DNA of 64,000 bases from Anaeramoeba ignava (Eukaryota > Metamonada > Anaeramoebidae), in the NCBI GenBank assembly GCA_028826165.1, contig JAPDFW010000019.1, positions 1-64,000 on the forward strand, in the 5' to 3' direction. Position 1 is the stretch's first letter. Each line of letters begins with the position of its first letter. A program made the position numbers and the translations under genes. This document shows, one piece after another, positions 1 through 11,999 of this stretch. The notes beneath the pieces were generated by a model that was not told where the DNA came from, made no database searches, and worked only from the letters and a program-made list of their open reading frames with translations.

Positions 1-2187
1 CTCAACTATTTATAACTTTATTTATAACTGTTTATTTGAGGAAAATTTATAATCCATTTATTTAGCTTTGTTACAAGGTTATTTACAATTTCAACTGTTA
101 TTTTAACTTGTTTATAAAGTTATTTTATATTTGTTTATGGCTTTGTTACAACTTTATTTATAACTTTATTTATAACCTTTATTTATAAAATTTATTTTAT
201 AACTTTATTTTATAACTTTTATTTATGGCTTTATTTATAATTTTATTTACAAATTTATTTGCTTTGTTTATGTATTTTACAAATTTATTTATAACTTTAT
301 TTTATAAACTTTATTTATAACTTTTATTAAGAGTTATTTATAATTTATTTACAAATTTTTATTTATAACTTTGTTTATGGCTTTATTTATAAATTATTTT
401 ATCTGTTATTTTATTTAAATTTGTTTATAAGTTTGTTTATAAGGTTATTTATAACTTTATTTATAAATTTGTATTTTTTTGTTTATGGGTTGTTTACATA
501 ACTTTATTTATAACTTTATTTATAAAATTTATTTATAAAATTTATTTGCTCAAATTTATTTATAATTTTATTATAAATTTATTTATAACTTTATTTATAA
601 CTTTATTTACAAAATTTTATAATTTATTTACAAATTTATTTATAACTGTTTAGATTTATGGTTTTTATTTATTTATTTTTTAAATTTTATTTACAAGGTT
701 ATTTTATGGCTTTGTTTATTCGTTTGTTTCATTTATAACTTTATTTATAGGTTGTTTATAAATTTATTTTAAGCTTATTTTATAACTTATTTATAAGGTT
801 ATTTATAACTTTATTTATGGCTTTGTTGCTGGTTTTATAAATTTTATTTATATTTGTTTATTTGTTTTATTTTGTGTTATAGCTTTATTTAAATTAAATT
901 TATAAAGTTTTGTTGCATGTTCCTTATTTATGGCTTTATTTATAACTTTTATTTTATAAATTTTATGAGTTGTTTATAAAGTTTGTTTTGTAACTTTATT
1001 TATAACTTTTATTTATGTCTTTATTTTTAACTTTTATTTATGGTTGATTTTATAACTGTTTTGTTGTTACAATTTTGTTTATAACTTTTGTTTAGCTTTG
1101 TTAACTTTGTTTATCAGGTTTATTTACCAGTTGTTATATTTAAATTTGTTTATAACTTTTGTTTATGGCTTTGTTTATAACTTTGTTTATAAACTTTATA
1201 AATTTTGTTTATGTTTATTTTGTTTTATTGTTTATAACTTGTTTATGAGAATTTATGACAGTAAACTTTATTTTTGTTTATTTCAACTTTATTTTATCAA
1301 GTTTTTGTTTACTGTTTTGTTTATACTTTGTTTATCTATTGTTTATGGGTTTTATTTATACCAGTTTTTTTTGCTCTTTGTTTATGGTTTTATTTTATAC
1401 TTTATTTATTTTCTTTTTGTTTATAAATTTTGTTTACAATGGGTTATTTTATAACTTTATTTTATAACTTTGTTTTTATTTTTAAGGTTTTTTTATTTTT
1501 TGTTTATTTAGGTTGTTTTATGGCTGTTTATGGTTGTTGTTATAACTTTGTTTATGGCTTTGTTTATGGGTTGTTTGTTAATCTTTTGTTTATCTGTTTT
1601 ATTTATAACTTATATTTTGTTATAGGTTGTCTTTATTTATAAGTTGTGTTTATGGCTTTATTTATGGCTTTATTTATAGTTGTTTATAGCTTTATTTATA
1701 ACTTTATTTTTAATTTTGTTTATTTTAAATTATGCCCATGATTTTATTTATAGGTTATTTATAACTTGTTTATAAGCTTTATTTATAGGTTATTTATAAC
1801 TTGTTTGCTTTATTTAGCTTTTTACAGTTTTATTTATAACCTTTGTTATAAATTTATTTTATGAATCATTTGATTTATAACTTATTTACAACTTTTGTTT
1901 ATATTTATTTATAACTTTATTTGCACAAGCTTTATTTATAACTTTGTTGTTCTTTGTTTATAACTTTCATTTATAAGTTATTTATAACTTTATTTATATT
2001 TATAACTTTTATTTATAAATTTATTTATAATTTATTTTTAAATTTTTTTATTTAACTTTATTTATAAATTTATTTTTATAACTTTATTTATAAATTTATT
2101 TACAACTTTTTACAAGTTTATATTTTAATTTGTTTATAAATTTAAAACAAAAAGTTGGTTCAATGATAAAGTAGGTTGATGATTTAG
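1..2187. repeat. AT-rich degenerate array (TTTATTTATAAC-like), possibly intronic
   Basis: The stretch consists of loosely repeated TTTATTTATAAC, TTTGTTTATGG and TTATTTACAAAT units of roughly 10-14 bp. The short open frames in it are Phe/Leu/Tyr runs produced by the repeat and carry no domain signal. Long arrays of this kind elsewhere in the window sit inside introns. An AG at 2186-2187 is followed by a short open stretch, so this may be the last intron of a gene entering from the left. That is inference; no upstream exon is visible. Confidence 0.7.
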
Positions 2188-2248
2188 AAAATTAATTGAT
2201 GAAATTGAAAAACAACAAAAGAACAACAAAAATAATTTACAAAATTAA
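2188..2248 (+). CDS. possible last exon of a gene entering from the left edge
   Basis: After the AG at 2186-2187 a short frame reads KLIDEIEKQQKNNKNNLQN and stops at TAA 2246-2248. It is Lys/Asn/Gln-rich, as coding ends in this genome tend to be, and unlike the repeat before it. About ten bases later comes a T-rich block with repeated CAT that resembles the promoters of other genes here. No homology can be judged from 19 residues. It could equally be non-coding. Confidence 0.25.
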
Positions 2249-2258
2249 AAATTTGAAA

Positions 2259-2288
2259 TCATTTTTCATTTTTCATTTTTCATTTTTA
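2259..2288 (+). promoter_or_regulatory. T-rich promoter block before the Sec24-like gene
   Basis: Four CATTTTT repeats in a row on the sense strand, about 80 bases before the first candidate ATG (2365). Confidence 0.4.
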
Positions 2289-2364
2289 AAAATAAATAAT
2301 TTTGAAAAAAAAAAACAAAACACATAAATTTTTATAATTTAATTTATAAATAAATAAATAAATA

Positions 2365-5238
2365 ATGATTGGATTTGATTATGAAATTGAAAATTATTTA
2401 AAATTATAAAAATTATCATTATAAAAATAATAAAAAATCAAAATCAAAAATTAAAACAAAATATCCTTTTCCAAAATTGCAAAAAAATCAATTTAATCAA
2501 AATCAAAATCAAAATGAAAAATTTATTTCTTCTTCATTAAATTTAATTCCAATATCAAAAGAACTTCTTAATTCAACTCATCTTCCATTTGGAATATCTA
2601 TTCAACCTTTTGCACAATTTAATCAAAATCAAATTCAAAATCAAAATCAAAATCAAAATCAAAATAAAATTCCAGTTATTGATTTTTCTGAAAATGAACC
2701 AATAATTTGTAGAAGATGTGGAGGATATTTATCACCATTTTCAAAAATTAATGAATTTGAAAATAATTGGGAATGTTCTTTATGCAAAACATTAAATTCA
2801 ATACCTTCTTATTATTTTTCAATTTTAAATCAAAATATTCATCAAATAACTTCAAATCAATTAATTGAAATTATTATTAATTCAAATCAAAATATAAATG
2901 AATTCAAATATTTATTTATTATTGAAAAAACTCAAAAAATGATTGAATCAAATATTTTCAATTTAATTATTTCATCTATTTTAAAAATTATTGAAAATCA
3001 AAATCAAAATCAAAATCAAAATCAATTTAATCAAAATCAATTTAATCAAAATCAAAATCAAAATGATCTGTTTCCAAAAAAACCAAAATGTAAAATTGGA
3101 TTAATTACATTTAATAAATCAATTCAAATTTATAATTTCAATCAAAATTCAAGATTTGAAAGTGAAATTATTACAGATATTGATGATATTTTTATTCCAA
3201 TTCCAGAATCATCAATATTTATTGATATTTATGAAAATGAAGATAATAAAAATAAATTAAAAGAATATTTAAATATAATTATATCTTCTTCTTTAAATGA
3301 AAATGAAAATGATAATAATTTTATTGATGATTATGATAAATCAAATCATTCTTCATTTGGAGTTGCTATTGAATTAGGAAGTTTAATTCTTGTAAATTAT
3401 TTTCATTTTTAAAATTATTTTAAAAATTAAAATAAAAAAATTAAATAAAAAAAAAGCAAAAAAGTGGAGGAAAAATTATCACATTTAATTCAACATTACC
3501 AAATTATGGAAAAGGAAAATTTGATTTAAATTTAAATTCAAATTCAAATCAAAAAGAAAAAGAAAAATTTAATTTTGAAATTGAAAATCAACATTATCAA
3601 AAATTGGAAAATTTTGTTTTGAAAATAAAAATAAAATTGATTCATTTATATTTAGAGAAAATAATATTAATCTTTCAACTTTAAGTATTTATTTTCAAAA
3701 ATAATTCAATTTAATAAATAATTTATTTTATTTATTTTATTTATTTTATTTATTTTATTATTAAAAAACAAAAGTAAAAATGAATGAAATAAGTGGAGGA
3801 AATGTTTATTATTATGATTTTTATAATGGAATCAAAAATTTTCAAAAAAAAAAAAAGAAAAAGAAAGAATTGAAAATGAAATTAAAAAATTAATCAATAA
3901 AGAAGAAGGATTTTTTGTAATTATGAGACTTAGAACAAGTCAAGGTATTTTTATTATTTATTAAAATAATTATCTATTTATTAAAATAAATAAACAAACA
4001 AAGGAATCAAAATATCAAATGTTTTATATGGAATGGATGAAGTTATTATGAATCAAAATTCAGAAATATTTTTACCAACAATAGATTGTGATCAATCAAT
4101 AACATTTCTTTTAGAACATGATTCTCGATTAAAAAATCAAACAAATATTTATATTCAATTTGCAATGATTTATTCAAATAATAAACAAAATAATGAAAAA
4201 AGAAAAAGAAGAATAAGAATATTTAATCTTGAATTGAAAACTTCATCAAATTTAAAAGAAATATTTGAAAAAGCAAATCAAGAAGTTATTATTAGTATTT
4301 TATCAAAAAATACAGCAAAAGAAATCAAAAATTATAAAATTGAAGAAATCAAAAAAAGAATAATTAAAAAATGTGAAAAATAATTGGATTTTATCAACAA
4401 TTTTGTTTTAGATCGAAAAAGAAAAGAAAAGAAAAAGAAAAAACAAATCAAAAATTTCAAACTTCAAAAATTAAAATATTTACCAATTTATTGTTTTGGA
4501 TTATTAAAAATCAACTTTTAGATTCGTATCAATTTTAATTTATTTATTTTATTTATTAATTTGTTAATTAATTTATTAATTTATTTAAAAAACAAAAGAG
4601 AAGAAACAGAAGATAAAATAATTTCAATTATTCTTTATATTAAAACTTCACCAATCCATTTAATTTTAAAATTTCTTTATCAATAATTGAATTTCAAAAT
4701 CAAAATCAAAAATCAAAAATCAAAATGAAAATCAAAAATCAAAATCAAAATCAAAATCAAAATGAAAATCAAAATGAAAATCAATTAATGATATTAAATA
4801 ATTTAAGACTTTCAAGTGGAAGTTTAAAACTTAAAGAAGCATTTTTAATTGATAATGGATTAAATACTATTTTATGGATTGGAAAAAGAAATTTCAAATG
4901 ATTTTTAAAAAGAACATTTAAATATTTCATCAAAAATCAATTAATTGTAAAATCAAAAATCAAATTATTTTTAATTTTTGAATTTTTAAAAATTTTTAAT
5001 TTTATAAAAATAAAAAGGAAAATGAAAATGAAAATGAATGGAATATTTCAAAAACAATCCAAAATTTAATTCAAGAAATTAATAAAGAAAAATTCAAAAA
5101 GAAATTTAAATTTCTCAATAATTCCAAGAAATTCAAAAATGAAAAATTATTTTTAAAATTAATGATTGAAGATAGAACAGGAAAAAGCAAATTCATATAT
5201 TAATTTTTGATTCATTATTAGAAAATAAATATTTTTAA
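2365..5238 (+). pseudogene. Sec24-like COPII coat protein, multiply frameshifted
   Basis: This resembles Sec24, the cargo-binding subunit of the COPII coat at ER exit sites. From 2477 there is an NQ-rich leader, then the Sec24 zinc finger (CRRCGGYLSPF, later CSLC, C-x2-C pairs at about 2709-2790), then trunk pieces (KIGLITF; SSFGVAIELGSLIL). GT-AG introns fit at 3392-3456, 3685-3774 and 3945-4003. Later exons carry SGGNVYYYDFYNG, FFVIMRLRTSQG, KRKRRIRIFNLEL, YLPIYCFGLLK, NNLRLSSGSL and LKLMIEDRTG, in Sec24 order. The frame breaks at least five times, mostly by one base in an A-run: near 3607, in the 13-A run 3844-3856, near 4381 (an in-frame TAA), near 4505 and near 4690. The first ATG (2365) is also out of frame. 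Either a decayed copy or a badly polished locus. It ends 14 bp from the convergent BTB copy 1. Confidence 0.8.
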
Positions 5239-5252
5239 ATTAAATTAATTTT

Positions 5253-6679
5253 TTAAATGAAATAAGTTTCAAGTTCATCAACAACCCATGAATTATAAGA
5301 ACCAGTTAAATAATTTTTAGCTTCATTTGATCTGGGAGTAATTCCATTAGGAATATTATAATAAACACCAGTATTTGAATAACCAGGTTGTAAATTAGAA
5401 AGTAAATAAATATCATTTCCAAATAATAAACCATAATCTGAATGTGAATAAATTGCATTTTGATTCTTGACCTTTTTAATTGAAAGTTTTTCTGGTTTTC
5501 TATCGTTTTTATCATTTCTTAATGAAAAAATAAATGAATTTGAATCATAAATCCATCTTTTATCTTTTTAAATCCAATTGAAGTAAATCCTCCAAAAATA
5601 TAATTATCTTTGGTTTTGATAATAATTAATGTTTTTCCTTTATCATCACATTTGGAATGCCATTTTTTACAATCAAATCCTTCTTTTTTTGTTGAAAATC
5701 TTAATTTCATTTTGAAAAAGAAATTATCATCATTTATCCATTCTTTTATAAGATTGAAATGTTTTCCTTCTTCAATAATTGTTGATTTAAAATGAAATCT
5801 TGTTTTGAAAATGAATGAATTTTGATTTTCTTTTTCAATAAATTCTTTTAATTCTTTTTCATTTTCTTCTTGAAGTTTTTGGAATTGAATTAATTTTTGT
5901 GAAATTTGATTTGAAATTAAATCTTCTTTCAAAGTATTTTCAAGTTCTTTTTTTGTGAAATCAATAAATCTTATTTTATCAATAAGATTGGAAATTTGAT
6001 TTTTGATTTTTTCTTTTTCTTCTTTTTCAAGTTCTTGATTTTCTTGATTAATATTTGATTTATGTTTTCCCCATTTGATTATTGATTGAAAAATTTCAAT
6101 TTCATTTGTTGGAACAAAATCATTTAGTAAAATTGAATTTAAATGATTTTCTTCAAGTTCAAGAAAAAATGAAGTTTTAATAAATTTTTCAAAATTTTCT
6201 AAAATAAATTTATAAGCAAAATCCAATAATTGATTTAAGTTCATTGATTCAGATAATTTAAGAATATCAACAATAGTTTCAAATTGGAAATTGTTTTTGA
6301 TAAAATTTGAAGAAATTTCAATTAATTCATCAATTAAATATTTTGATGAAAAAATTAAAATTTCAATAGCATTTTCTAAATTAATTTCAATTTTTCCTGA
6401 ATAAAAATAATTTAAAATTAAAAATAGAATTGAACTTGAAACATCTTTCAGAATTAATTTATTTTCTTGATATTCTTTCATTTTAGAATTAAAAAGAGAT
6501 TTAAAATAATAACTTCTTGAAGAAAGAATTGATTTATGAGTTTTAAATGAAGTTTTATTTTGTTCACAAATTATTTCAAAATCAAAATAACTTTCTTCTT
6601 CTTTTTCATTTTTATTTTGATTTTGAAATAAATTTTTTAAATCATTTGAAAGTTTTTCTAAATTTGAATAAGTTTCCAT
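5253..6679 (-). pseudogene. BTB-BACK-TLDc protein, copy 1 (one frameshift)
   Basis: The minus-strand frame from ATG 6679 gives a BTB domain (about residues 28-125, FKTHKSILSSRSYYFKSLF), a BACK-like helical region, a charged coiled segment and the start of a TLDc domain (WHSKCDDKGKTLIIIKTKD, then IFGGFTS). It then leaves frame at an A-run (5565-5569) that is one base shorter than in copy 3. Beyond that point the rest of TLDc continues in another frame (RNDKNDRKPEKL; VDELETYFI) to a stop at 5253. BTB-BACK proteins are commonly adaptors for cullin-3 ubiquitin ligases, and TLDc proteins are linked to oxidative-stress responses and V-ATPase. The role here is unknown. Apart from one base it is near-identical to copy 3, so sequencing error is possible. 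Confidence 0.85.
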
Positions 6680-6716
6680 TTTATATAAAAATTTGGAAAA
6701 AGAAAAAAATGAAAAA
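6680..6716 (-). promoter_or_regulatory. promoter block shared by the BTB-TLDc copies
   Basis: On the sense strand TTCATTTTTTTC is followed by a CCAAATTTTTAT segment directly before the ATG. The same block precedes copies 2 and 3. Confidence 0.45.
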
Positions 6717-7400
6717 TGAAAATTTATTTACAAATTTATTTACAAATTTATTTATAAATTTATTTATAAATTTATTTATTTAAATTTATTTTATTTATTA
6801 AAATTTATTTATAAATTTATTTTAAAAATTTATTTATAAATTTATTTTTAAAATTTATAAATTTATTTTAAAAATTGAAATAAAAATTAATTGAAAAAGT
6901 GGAATAAAATTGAATAAATTTATTTATAAAATTATTTATAAAATTATTTACAAATTTATTTATAAATTTATTTATAAATTTATTTTACAAATTTATTTAT
7001 AAAATTATTTACAAAAAATTTACAAATTTATTTACAAAATTTATTTATAAATTTATTTACAAAATTATTTTAAAAATTAAAATAAAATTAATTGAAAAAG
7101 TGGAATAAAAATTGGAATAAATTTATTTACAAAATTATTTATTTTAAATTTATTTATAAATTTATTTACAAATTTATTTTAAATTTATTTATAAATTTAT
7201 TTTATAAATTTACAAATTTATTTATAAATTTATTTATAAAAATATTTATAAATTTATTTACAAATTCTTACAAATTTATTTACAAATTTATTTACAAATT
7301 TATTTACAAATTTATTTATAAAATTATTTACAAATTTATTTTAAAAATTGAAATAAAAATTAATTGAAAAAGTGGAATAAAAATTGGAATAAAAATTGTG
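6717..7400. repeat. TTTATTTACAAA / TTTATTTATAAA array between divergent genes
   Basis: About 680 bp of 12-bp units alternating TTTATTTACAAA and TTTATTTATAAA. It is interrupted three times (about 6880-6915, 7075-7125, 7345-7400) by near-copies of a segment containing AAAAAGTGGAATAAAA, which gives a higher-order repeat of roughly 200-270 bp. The reading frames inside are repeat artefacts. It separates the start of BTB copy 1 (minus) from the start of the RasGEF (plus). Confidence 0.75.
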
Positions 7401-7554
7401 AATTAAATTTTTATTTTAAAAAAAAACTATCATTAAAAATATATATTTTTAAATAGAAATTAAATTAAAATTAAAATTAAAATTAGAAATTGATTAAAAA
7501 TTTTTCCTAATTAAATTTTAATTAAAATAAAAGGGAAAAAAAAATTTAAATTAA

Positions 7555-7605
7555 AATTTTTTCATTTTTTTTTCTTTTCATTTTTATTTTTATCCCTTTT
7601 TATTT
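7555..7605 (+). promoter_or_regulatory. T-rich promoter block of the RasGEF gene
   Basis: TTTCATTTTTTTTTC followed by CTTTTCATTTTTA, ending 13 bases before the ATG. Confidence 0.4.
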
Positions 7606-7617
7606 AAAAGATCTATA

Positions 7618-10600
7618 ATGAAAAATAATTTTAATTTTAATTATAATGAAATTGAAAATGAAGAAAGTAATGAAAGCAATAATACAGAACCAATTAATGT
7701 TTGTTTTATTTTATTTTTTGAGTAAATTTCAATTAAAAACTAAAAAATTAAAAAAAAATAGAAAACAATTATAAAAACAGATTTACAAGAAAATTCAATT
7801 AGAACTTTTTCAGAACCAATTTTAAATTCTATAAAAAAATCAATTCTAAAAAAATCAAAAGAAGAAAATAATAACATTATTATTTCAAAAATTATAAATG
7901 AATTATTTAAAAATCAAAATGAAATTGAATTAAAATTTAAAAAGAATGAATTATTTACTTCATTTTTGTAAGTTTTCTTTTTTTAAATTTATTTTAAAAT
8001 TAATTTATTTTTTAATTATTTTTTTTTTAGAAATCAAAATCAAAACGAAAATGAAAATCAAAATGAAAATGAAGAATTTGAAATTAATTCATTTGTTAAA
8101 AACTTTTTTAGTCCAAATTCTATTTTTAAAATTATCAATTTAATTTCTTCAAAAGGATTTAATTTAATTCAAAATTTATTTTTTTCAGAAATGAATGAAA
8201 AAATTTCAATTCAAAAAGAAAAAGAAAAAGAAATAATTTTAAATAGATTTATTCAATTTATTCAAGATCCAATTCAAAAATTAAAAAAAATTCAATTAAA
8301 TCAAAATCAAAATGAAATTGAATTTGAAATTGAAAATGAAATTGAAAATGAATTTGAAAACGAATTTGAAAATGAAAATGAAAATGAAAAATTAATTGTT
8401 TTTGTTTTAATCAAATTTATAATTCCAATTTGTGTAAATGATATGATTTTTTTGGAAATTATAAAAGAAGAAAATGATAAATATCTTGAATTTATAATAC
8501 AAAATATAGATAAATTAGATTATTCAAGAAAAATTCATATTCAAACAATTCAATTACTTTCTTATATTCTTAATTTTATTTATTCAAATTTTCAAGATGA
8601 ATTAATTTTAAATTTGATTAATTTATTCAAAGAAAAATTAAAAAAATTTCCAGAAGAAATAAGAAAAGAAAATATTATTTTGAAAAAAGAAAATATTATT
8701 TTGAAACAAGAAAATAATATTTTAAAACAAGAAACTTATATTTTAAATGTTAATTCTAATTTTTGTAAACTATTTAAATGCTTAAAAAGTTTAAAAGTTT
8801 CAGAAGTTATCGAAAAATTTAATGAAAAATATTTAATAAAAAATCAAGAATATGGAATATTTTATCAACCAAAAAAAATGAAAAAAGAAGGAAAGAATTA
8901 TAAATTTTTAAAAAATGAAGAATATATTAAAGAATATAAAGAAAATTTATTGGAAATTCGAAAAAAACCCAAAAACAAAATTGATTTAATTTTACCACAA
9001 AATCCAAATGATTTAACACCAAGATGGAAATCAGTTTCAATTTATCAAAAAATAAAAGATTTAATAATAGATACTTGCAAAGAATTATCATTTCCAAATT
9101 ATGATGATTATGGATTAAAATTAGAAAATCCAATTAATTTATCCAAACAAATATCAATATCAAAATCTATATCAATATCAACATCATTATCATTATCCAA
9201 ATCAAGTTTAATTTCAAATTCAATTTCAATTCCAAATTTAAATTCAATTTCAAATTCAAAAAATTTTAATGAATATTTAGAAAAAGATCCAAATCAATAT
9301 TCATTTATTCCAATAAACAAAGAAACTAATTTTCAAACTATTAAATCCAAAAAACATTTTGGAGTTTGGATGGATACAAATGATGAACAATATTTATATG
9401 ATTATATTTATCAATATTATGTAATTTAAATTTAAATTTAAAAATAAAAAATTAAAAAATTAAAAATCAAAAATTAAAAAATAGGTTGATGGATATTTAT
9501 TTATTAGTTTACAACCTAAACCAGCACCAATAACAATAATTTATCCAACTTATGATTTAAAAACAAATCAAAAAATATCAGAAAAAGAAGTGAATATTAT
9601 TGTTGATTTTACAATCAAAGTGAAAACTCTTATTCAAGAATTTTGTAGAAATTATGAATTAAAATGCAAAAAAGAAACAGAATATGCATTATATTTAATA
9701 CATTTTAAGAAAAGTATTCATCATATAAAAAGAATATCATTATTTTATCGAGAAGAATTAGAAAAAAAAGAAGAAGAAATAATAATTGAAGATGAAGATG
9801 ATGAATTTAAAAGTGAAGATTTTATTTCTGAAATTGAAGATTTTGTAATTTATGAAGAAGATAATCAAGAAAATGAAAAAAATAAAAATCAAGAAAATGA
9901 AAAAATATATGGAGAAATTACTGAATTAAGTTTATTAGATGAAGAATTAACACTTGCAATTCAAGGAGTTAAATTGGGAACTGTTTTAAAATTACTTCCA
10001 ATTCATAAATCAATTATAGATCCAAATCAATTAAAAAACAAGAATGAAAAAAGAATAGAAATAAATGATAATCCAAATGAAACAAAAATGAAAGAAAAAA
10101 GTAAAAAGAATCCAAAAAAAAATTATTTATTAATTTAATTTATTATTTGTTTTTGAAAAGTTAATGACGAATTAGGATTTTGGGAAGAAATTGGAAATAA
10201 TATTGAAAATATCATTTGGGAAGCAGAAACAAAAGGAAAATATTTATTTGAGAAAATTAGAGGAGCAAGTTTAAATAAATCTATTGAACTTTTAACATCT
10301 AAAAAAGGATTTGCATCAACATTTGTTGATATTTTTTTAGAACTTCTTCCAACAATTACAAATGAAGTTTTATTTATTCAAAAATTATTTGAAAGATATA
10401 ATATTCCAATAGAATTAAAAAAAGAAAATGAAGAAAATATTATTCAAGAAAAAGTTATGGAAGTAATTTGTTATAAGATTGAAATGAATCCTTATCATGT
10501 TTTAAAAGAAGTTAAATCGATGATAAATCATTTTATAAATGAAATTGTTGATAAAAATCAAAATGATAAAATTATAATGAAAGGAAGAAAAATTAAAGAT

Positions 10601-11497
10601 TTATTAGAACATAAAGAAAAAACAAGAAAAAAAACAGTATGGATGACTTATGATAATGATAATGATAATGATAATGATAATGATAAAATAATAAGAAGAA
10701 GAATGAGCAATGAAGAATTTAAATTAGCACCAAAACCTCAAATACCCAAAAATATTGATCCAATGAAAATTCAATTAATGAAAATTAAAGATATTGAAAT
10801 TGCAAGACAAATAACACTTCATACACATAATTTATTCACTAAAATTAAAACACAAGAATTACTTAATCATTCTTGGACAAAGAAAAATAAAAAAGAACTT
10901 AGTCCAAATATTACTTCATTAATTAGAAGATTTAATTATATTTCTGATTGGGTTTCTAGTCAAATTTTAAAAGAAAAGAAAATGAATAAAAGAGTAAAAA
11001 TTATGAAGAAAATGATTCAAATTATTGAAGAGTTATTTTTGATTCGAAATTACAATGATGTAATGTGTTTTGTAGCAGGAATTCAAAATTCATCAATTTC
11101 AAGATTAACAAAAACATGGAAGAAAATACCAAAAAAGATTCGAGAAAGATATGAATATTTCAATTCAATAACAAGTGCATTAGGAGGATTTAAAGAAATG
11201 AGAAATTTAGTTGATTCAGCTGAATTACCAACAATTCCATATCTTGGAGTTTATTTATCAGATTTAACTAATATTGATGAAGTTCCAAATCGAATTGAAA
11301 ATAATTTAATTAATTGGGCTAAAAGAAGAAGAATGTTTGATGTTATTAAGAAAATTAAAAAATTTCAATCAAAAGAATATAATTTTATGTTAATAAGTGA
11401 AATTAAACAATTTTTTGAAAGAGAACCTGTTTTAAATGAAGATCAAATGTGGGAATTATCTTTACAAATTGAAGCTTATCAAGAAGGTCAATTTTAA
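7618..11497 (+). CDS. Ras guanine-nucleotide exchange factor with FERM-like N-terminal region
   Basis: Five exons join in phase: 7618-7698, 7762-7967, 8031-9420, 9485-10100 and 10161-11497, about 1209 residues. The C-terminal third is a RasGEF: an REM motif (about 765-860; DELGFWEEIGNNIENIIWEA) and a CDC25 catalytic domain (about 965-1209) with AGIQNSSISRL, LGGFKEMRN and PYLGVYLSDLTNIDEVPN. It should catalyse GDP release from a Ras- or Rap-type GTPase at membranes. The N-terminal half is helical and NQ/NE-rich. Residues about 430-660 look like two ubiquitin-like folds of a talin-type FERM head (DYGLKL, then GVWMD; then a second fold with CRNYELK), which is resemblance only. All four introns are 60-64 nt. 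The Ser/Ile run near 9150-9250 is low complexity. Confidence 0.9.
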
Positions 11498-11878
11498 TTT
11501 TTCTTTTTTATTTTAAATTATTTGAATTATTAAAAAATTAAAAACAACAAATATATTTTATTTTTAATTAAATTATTTTATAATATTTAATTTTATAATT
11601 TAATTTTTCAAAATTATTAAATCGGATAAAAATTTTTTATTAATATTTTTAAATTAAATAATAAAATAATTAATTATTAAATTAGATTATTTTTAATTAA
11701 ATTATTTTAAATTTATTCTATTATTTAATTTAATTATTTATGATTTAATTTTATTATTAATTTTATATTAAAAAAAAATTAAATAAAAAAAATTTTAAAA
11801 AAATTATTTAAATAAGTAAATTTGTTAAAAAAAAAAATAAGAAAAAAAAAATTTTTAATTTAAAATTTTTAATTAAAA
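11498..11878. other. AT-rich intergenic spacer, nothing recognised
   Basis: Almost pure A/T between the RasGEF stop and the tRNA. One AATCGGATAAA element occurs near 11620, similar to an element repeated in the 42.4-42.8 kb intron. No reading frame or RNA is recognised. Confidence 0.6.
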
Positions 11879-11952
11879 GGGTGGCTGGCGCAATTGGATA
11901 ACGCGTTAGACTACGGATCTAAAGATTCCAGGTTCAAGTCCTGGGTCACTCG
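11879..11952 (+). tRNA. tRNA-Arg (anticodon ACG)
   Basis: The sequence folds as a complete tRNA. The acceptor stem GGGTGGC pairs with GTCACTC (two G-U pairs), D stem GCGC, anticodon stem TTAGA/TCTAA with loop CTACGGA (anticodon ACG, reading CGU), T stem CCAGG/CCTGG with loop TTCAAGT, and discriminator G. The polymerase III A box (TGGCGCAATTGG) and B box (GGTTCAAGTCC) are present. There is no intron and no encoded CCA. A T-run beginning about five bases downstream is a plausible polymerase III terminator. It is the only GC-balanced island in this AT-rich stretch. Confidence 0.96.
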
Positions 11953-11956
11953 TTAA

Positions 11957-11966
11957 TTTTTTTTTA
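11957..11966 (+). terminator. polymerase III T-run terminator of tRNA-Arg
   Basis: A run of about nine T starts five bases after the discriminator base. This fits known polymerase III termination, although T-runs are common in this genome. Confidence 0.5.
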
Positions 11967-11999
11967 TTTAAATTTTTTTTTTTTTAATAAATGGAAAGT

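Noticed and set aside
1098-1642. Phe/Leu/Tyr-rich small frames at the left edge
   Set aside because: Overlapping frames in an AT array; hydrophobic look is due to TTT/TTA codons.
4381-4383. In-frame TAA in the Sec24-like gene as a reassigned or read-through stop
   Set aside because: Adding one A to the preceding run gives KCEKIIGFYQQFC, which fits Sec24 better, and intact genes here show no internal TAA.
11879-11952. tRNA with intron or suppressor anticodon
   Set aside because: The stem TTAGA/TCTAA and loop CTACGGA give a normal seven-base loop with ACG and no room for an intron.
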